From positions 1 through 64,000 of the forward strand of contig JASWJB010000242.1 of NCBI GenBank assembly GCA_032433595.1: a stretch of 64,000 nt of DNA, given 5' to 3'. This stretch comes from Conoideocrella luteorostrata. Lineage: Eukaryota > Ascomycota > Sordariomycetes > Hypocreales > Clavicipitaceae. The notes under the pieces are model-generated. The model saw only the letters and a program-made list of their open reading frames with translations, searched no databases and was not told the origin of the DNA. The position numbers and the translations under genes were made by a program. Of the stretch, positions 58,517-64,000 are shown in pieces; the stretch's first letter is position 1, and every line of letters starts with the position of its first letter.

Positions 58517-60638
58517 TTGCGTCTCCAAGCTTAATCTATGCACGGGGGTGTTTGGATGAAGGAAATAAGGGGGTGGTTTGGAGTAATGCTGATATATAGG
58601 AAGGGCTGGGGTATTGGGGAAGATGAGCCAAGTCCGCCGCGCCTTCAAGTTCGGAGGGAGTGGAGACTGGGACATGGACCTGCAGCCACGGACGACCGAC
58701 GGTGGACCCTCTACGGAGTAAGAGATTGATATCTGACTCCCTTCCGTCTATCCCTCTCTCTTTTATATGAGGAGCGGGTGTACGCTGAGAACTGGAGGCT
58801 TGGGCGCCAGAGGAACAAGATGAGCGAGGGAAGCGTGGCATTAAATCGACGGAACAAGAAAGGAGGGGGACAATGGACACAGCCGAGCAGTTAGTACGTG
58901 CCAGGCTTTGTCAGCGCCATCCACTACGATTGACAATCTTTTGGTGGCAAGTTCTAGTTAGATGAAATCAACCAGTTTAGGCTCTTTGGATGCATTGTAA
59001 CCTTGTGGCCATCTTTGAAGTGCCGTAGCTACAATGTGAGCAAGTTCTTGGCCAGAAGCTGCTAGGTACCAATTGACTACGGAGTACTTGACGACGGTAT
59101 CCACTTGTGCTTACTCTGCTCTAACCGCTTCTACCGTCTGAATGCCGGCTCAGCCCTGTGATCTGCGGATTGACGGTTATGTTGAAGTGTCGGGGACTCG
59201 TCACGGTGTCCATCTTGGCAGCTTATTTGTCTTACTACGGAGTACTAGTAGAAAGACGTCGTGGCTCCGTCTCTTTGTCTCCTCAACCCCGTCCAGCCAC
59301 AAGCTTGCCAGCCAGCCAGCACCAAATGGGTGGAGAATTTAATTGAGCGAACCAGATGATAAATCAGTGGATGGAGGCAATGCTCCAGCCCTGGAGAGAA
59401 TATCGTCAAATGAAGCGGAAACCGCACGGTCTGATAGAGATTAAATTTCCATCGAAACCAGCCTTCCTTTACATCGTCCGTTGCAGCCGATGCAGCCGGT
59501 CGAATTGGAAGAGTTAATTTAATATTCTGTGACTTGATAACTTACCCAAATTGTCCCCCGCGTTGTCAGCAGTTAGCCATGGGTCTGAATGGAGGTTGAA
59601 AGGCGGGGAAAGAGGCCACGACAATGAGCACGTTTTTCAGGGTGGCTTGCTAGTTGTAGGCATTCGAACCTTGTTGGCCTGAATCAATTTGTAAATGACA
59701 CATCCGTACTCCGTATATTGCGCCGACATAGCGAGGACGTCCTTCGGATCGAGACGGTACCTCCCTGGCCCAGGCGAGGCAAGGTCGGCACGGTGCTCAG
59801 CTTATGGCGGAAATTTGGAAGTGAACAGAGACTAAATCAGACCATGGCTATTCCCGAAGTTTTCATGCGATAAACTGTCTCCGCAGCCGCACATTTCGGC
59901 ATACGCACCCACTCGCGCGACTGGAACAACGGCGTGATAAAGCAACCTCAAGCACGAGCGAACAATCGCCAACCCTCAATAGCGTGCTCCGCATTCGCGC
60001 TGACCATAGTTAAATGTTGTCCTGAAATGGGGTTAGGTCTCCCACGCCAAACCTGGCTAGAGATAGTAAAAGTGGATGCAGCGCGGATGATGCTGGTGGC
60101 GGATGACTTGACCCTCAACGCATCGACGTATGATCTCACCGAATGTCATGAGTGACCTTTGCACATCGCATGCTTGTCCTTTTCCCCCTGCATTCGCCAG
60201 CGGTTAAAATTATCTACGGAGTACGGAGTACTCGTTCGACCCTTTGATTGCCGGGCAAGGTCACAGCAGCTCATTGTCGCGAACGCCCATTACGATCCCG
60301 TCATTCACTTACTACACACATATGCACATGCACGTATTTGGACTTCGGAGATGCGACCCCCCAATAAATGACTCTGCCAAACCTGTGACTTCATGGCCAT
60401 TTAAAAGCCCCATCAAAGATTCTCATCTGCCTTCCATCGAGCAGTCGTCTCTCTTATTATTGGTCCACAGCCCCGTATCACAGACTTTCGGCCCCATGCC
60501 ACGCCCACGTCGACATGCATCCCAACCATCCGCAGAAAATGACGCCGAATTCGACACTTTGCTCGTCCCGACCCCTTCCCCCCCGGAGCGTGATTTAATA
60601 AATGACGACCATAGAAGTGCATACTCCTCTTGAAGACC
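58517..60638. other. Divergent intergenic region, Zn2Cys6 factor and MBOAT gene
   Basis: 2.1 kb with no supported gene. It is unusually rich in the TACGGAGTA word (near 58715, 59078, 59235, 59706 and 60219, the last doubled). Confidence 0.55.
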
Positions 60639-62383
60639 ATGGGTTTTAGGCATCTCCCGCAACCATCGTCACTCACGATGCCGCAGCTCGAAGATGCAGT
60701 ACGTGCCGCTTATCGCAGCCGCTTCCTCGACGCTCTGGACAGCGGCCGCGCCAAGCCACTCCTCATCCCATACAGCACCCTGGGAGCATTCATCGTACCC
60801 ACGCTCTGGCTCACCATTCCACATGCATCTCGGCCGTGGCTTTACCAGACAAGATGGGCCGTCATGGCGTTTGTGATCCTGTTCGACGTACACATCATGC
60901 GCGTCTGTTCTAGCACCAATTTTGCGTGTTCATATGCCGCTGGGCTGATGGCCAGTTGGGGGATTATCATGTCTATGAACCTACTTGTTTGGAAGAGGCC
61001 GCAGTTCGAGGCAGCGAGGGTCATCAGGGTAGCGAAGTTGGGAACAAAGTCTTCTAATAATGGTGAGCCATGTGAGACGAAGTCAAATGGTCATGGCCAG
61101 TCCGGTGAGAATGCGTTACGAAATCGAAAGTCAGCCCCAAGTACATCCTCACAGTTGCAAGACTTGAATTCCACAAAGGCAGCTAGCGATGATGAGTATG
61201 AGTACAGGTGGCAGACATTTCCTGAAGATGCACCATTCTTAGAGCGCCTAGGCTGGGCAACAGATCTGTCGTGTAGTTTCCGAGGTGCTGGTAAGTCAAC
61301 CCCCTCCCTCCCCCTTCCCCCCTTCGCTTCCCACCTCCGAGGATGGAGATATCGAGATGTAAAGACGGACAACTCACAAAATAAACAGGCTGGAACTACA
61401 GCATCTCATCCATCCCCCGCCCGCCAATCCCCGCGACCATCCATCCCAACTCCAAAGTCGACGTCACACTCATCCCCCACCAAACTCCCAGCGGCTACGC
61501 CCACCCCCTCACGGAAACCAATCTTCTCCTCAGTCGCGCCACCCACATCCTACTCGCCTACATCACCCTCGACGTTGTCAGTATTCAAATGATGAAGGAC
61601 CCTTTCTTCATCTTCGGCCCTGACAACACGTACGAATTGCCCCTTTATTTGCAGCACGTATCCCCCCTGTTCCTCCTCCTGATCAGAGAATGCATGTCCC
61701 TTATTGGCATATGGGCCGCCATAACCGCCATTTTCAGTCTGAACGACATAGTACAGTACTACCTCTTGAAGACTTTCTTCCCGTCGAGAGCTGCGCTGTG
61801 GCACTACGCATCTACCTTTGGAGGCGTTACGGAGATTCTCGATCGCGGACTCGCAGGGTGGTGGGGAGCGTGGTGGCATCAGACATTTCGGCTGGAGTTT
61901 CTCGGGCCGTCTGTATTTCTCTTGAAGAAAGAGTACGTCAAGAGGGGAAGTCAAGCGGCAGACGCATTTGGTTTATTCATTTCGTTCTTCCAGTCTGGTT
62001 TGATGCATACGGCAGGGAGTATTACCGCGGTTCCACCCACGAAGCCCTGGCGAGCAATGTTGTTTTTCTTGCTTCAGGGTCTTGGGATTGCTCTTCAGCA
62101 GCGGCTTGTTTTGGTGTTACGAAAGCATTTTGGTGATGTTCCTCGAGTGGCTAGACGAGCGGGGAACTTGGGGTTTTGCTTGTTGTGGCTGAGCCTAACA
62201 GCTCCGCTGTTTGTCAATGACATGGCCTCGACGGGGTTGTGGCTATTGGAGCCGGTTCCCATATCGCCTATGCGATACATGGGTTTCGGAAATCCCGGCG
62301 ATCATTGGTGGCGGTGGGATAGGGAACACTTGCCCAAGTTGTATCCTGTGAAGCATTGGTGGGAAGTTGGCATTGCATTATAG
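60639..62383 (+). CDS. MBOAT / wax-synthase-like membrane acyltransferase
   Basis: Exons 60639-61290 and 61389-62383 give 548 residues; the intron closes as G|GC (Gly-Trp). The first ATG has a good context (ACCATGG); an ATG at 60678 (MPQLEDAVRAAYRSRF) matches the usual start of homologues I recall. Several membrane helices are visible (LLIPYSTLGAFIVPTLWLTI, MAFVILFDVHIM, LLLSRATHILLAYITL and more). LERLGWATDLSCSFRGAGWN and PLYLQHVSPLFLLLI are typical of the fungal wax-synthase domain (MBOAT_2). His424 in FQSGLMHTAG is the likely catalytic histidine. Members move acyl groups to alcohols or to terpenoid hydroxyls in the ER; substrate unknown here. The segment between 140 and 200 is a variable hydrophilic loop. 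Confidence 0.85.
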
Positions 62384-62534
62384 ATTTGTTCTACAACACC
62401 TGGAGCCAGTCTTTTAGGGGTTTTAGACAGCGGATAGACTTGTTACGGCTAATTGATACGAGGATATACAATGAGTAGATTCGACTTTTAATACAGCTTA
62501 CGGAATGTCTACAATATTCTCCGAGAAAGTTTAA

Positions 62535-64000
62535 CTACATGGACGGAAGCCGCTTGTTCTGTTTTCGTAGCCATTCGATAACCGACGCATAGTTGGCCTG
62601 ATGCTTGCTCAAAACGGCCAAAAACGCGCGGTATGCAATACTTTAATAACTGTTTAGCCATGCTTCCACACAAAAATATAAGCATGAGGATGCGGGAGGG
62701 GATTTAAAGACTCACCTGGTGACTTGTCCCCTTCGAATAGTGCAAGCATATCCGGGGTAGCGTATTCGCCTTGACTTACTCGACATGATTGAAAATGCAA
62801 CTTCTGCCACTTTGCAGATCGTCTCTGTGGCTCCGTCAGAAACCATCTTTGATATACAGCCAGAGACTGAACTGCATCTAAAACTTACGAATGATAAGGC
62901 TAGTGCTTGGTCTCTGCGTCTTTTCCAAACACCGCACATAAGCCCATAGCTTGCGAGCAGTCTCATTGAATGCATGATGCAAAGACTCGAGAACAGTGCT
63001 GGCAACGTTGTGCGACGTGTCGTAGAACATGAGATGAGACTGGATCTTGAATGCATCTACAAGCACGTCAGCATTTTGTTCAACCAACAAATAAATTGTC
63101 AATCGAAGACACCATACTGAGGATCTTCCGCTGAAAGTTCTGTCCTGGTGAGCGGCCGAAGTCAACGGTCAAAGAGTTTGCGACAGCTAACATACGTCAG
63201 CTAATACCGTCCATACGTGGCACTGGGAGCAAGACGCACCAAAAGCTTTTCCAATCTCTATATCTTTGGTTATTTCCAACGTCTGGTCGTTGATGCGCGT
63301 TCCGCAGTAGGGGAATCCCCTGGACGTAGCTTTGCAAACAGATTCACCATGGAGTTGCATGTCAAAGTTGACCAACGTTTTCTTCGGGCTCACTTCCACT
63401 CCGTACTCTGGGACGCCCCTGTGCATTGTCTCCACAAAGTTTGTCGCTTTGTCCTTATCTAGTGTGATGAGTAGAAAATCATCAATCAGCCTCATCAACA
63501 AACAATCCGGTCCGTTGAGGAACGCCAATTGTTTACTCTCAAGATCGGCATAGAAGTAGTTGCACAAGAACGAGGATAAGACAGAACCTTGTGGGATTCC
63601 CCTCTTTTGGCGATAATACTTCTTGCCAACTTTGACCAGATTTCTCTGTATGTGGTCTGCCATTAAATGCATCAAAACATTTGTATCATGACTCGTTTGG
63701 GCTACACCACCCACAAAAACCGTATTCTTCTTTTTGTTGGCTATACCTTCCTGAAGCCGTGAAGTGAATGCTACTTCTTTTCCTTGTGCGAGAACAGACG
63801 AGTGCCATCGACGGATTGCATTGGTGCCAGTCTTCTCAAGTTCAATCATGGCGCGTTCTCCTGGCTGCACCTCTGCGTGCTTACTTATTATGTATTGCTG
63901 TTGACTTGGGATGGACTCCATAAGCTGGATGACCGCCGCTTGGGGGATGGTGTCAAAGGCAGACTGTACATCTACCTTTGCAAAGTAAAGTTTGGTCTCC
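62535..64000 (-). CDS. tert: Telomerase reverse transcriptase, 3' part (5' end outside window)
   Basis: Minus strand, entering at the right edge. Exons: 64000-63240 (partial), 63186-63118, 63056-62889, 62824-62716 and 62640-62535. Introns of 53, 61, 64 and 75 bases close in phase. The visible part starts in motif A (LYFAKVDVQSAFDTIPQ with the catalytic Asp). It goes on through B' (RQKRGIPQGSVLSSFLCNYF), C (LLMRLIDDFLLIT, the Asp pair), D (GVPEYGVEVSPKKTLVNF) and E (FPYCGTRI). The thumb or C-terminal extension follows: NSLTVDFGRSPGQNFQRKIL, FKIQSHLMFYDTSHN and YRAFLAVLSKHQANYA near the stop. GVPEYGVEVSPKKTLVNF and the thumb distinguish it from group II intron or retrotransposon enzymes. TERT copies the telomerase RNA onto chromosome ends. 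The N-terminal TEN and RNA-binding domains lie beyond the window. Confidence 0.95.

Noticed and set aside
63187..64000. Retrotransposon or group II intron reverse transcriptase
   Set aside because: Motif D/E sequences and the C-terminal exons match telomerase reverse transcriptase, and the gene has ordinary spliceosomal introns.
1..64000. CRISPR arrays, bacterial operons, prophage
   Set aside because: Spliceosomal introns and nuclear gene content show a eukaryotic genome; no spaced direct repeats of array type were seen.

Overview
The window reads as nuclear DNA of a filamentous ascomycete, most likely a sordariomycete of the order Hypocreales. Genes are mostly single copy, carry 50-150 base introns with GT...AG ends and CTAAC/CTRAC-like branch sites, and lie on both strands without operons. 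The conserved set (PRP5, RED, REV1, ZafA-type regulator, TPC1, ATP10, GOS1, TERT) matches that group. The species call is inference.

Layout. 1-10.9 kb is gene-poor: one short Cys-rich membrane-protein gene (4.3-5.1 kb), one decayed LysM-family-like gene (1.3-2.2 kb), repeats and probable gene debris. 10.9-18.9 kb holds a DUF3712-type membrane protein gene, a divergent pair of splicing-factor genes (HCNGP/SAP30BP and PRP5 sharing a 0.5 kb promoter) and a small N-myristoylation-candidate gene. 18.9-23.6 kb is gene-poor. 23.6-43.4 kb is dense housekeeping: zinc-responsive C2H2 regulator, ribosomal protein L35, GOS1, ATP10, a LanC-like protein, a WSC-domain wall protein, REV1, RED, a nucleoside hydrolase and the mitochondrial thiamine pyrophosphate carrier. 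43.4-47.3 kb is gene-poor with one small conserved fungal gene. 47.3-53.5 kb is one very large gene for a ZNFX1-like helicase with CCCH, NFX1 and RZ zinc modules. 53.5-64 kb has a MITE-like element, a conserved hypothetical gene, a Zn2Cys6 regulator, an MBOAT/wax-synthase-like enzyme and, running off the right edge, the 3' part of telomerase reverse transcriptase.

Themes. Three genes serve pre-mRNA splicing (HCNGP, PRP5, RED). Two concern genome maintenance (REV1, TERT). Three serve mitochondria or the Golgi (ATP10, TPC1, GOS1). A short palindromic-type word, TACTCCGTA/TACGGAGTA, recurs about two dozen times, nearly always between genes. Exon structures were derived by hand from splice signals, reading-frame phase and recalled family sequences; no alignment was run.
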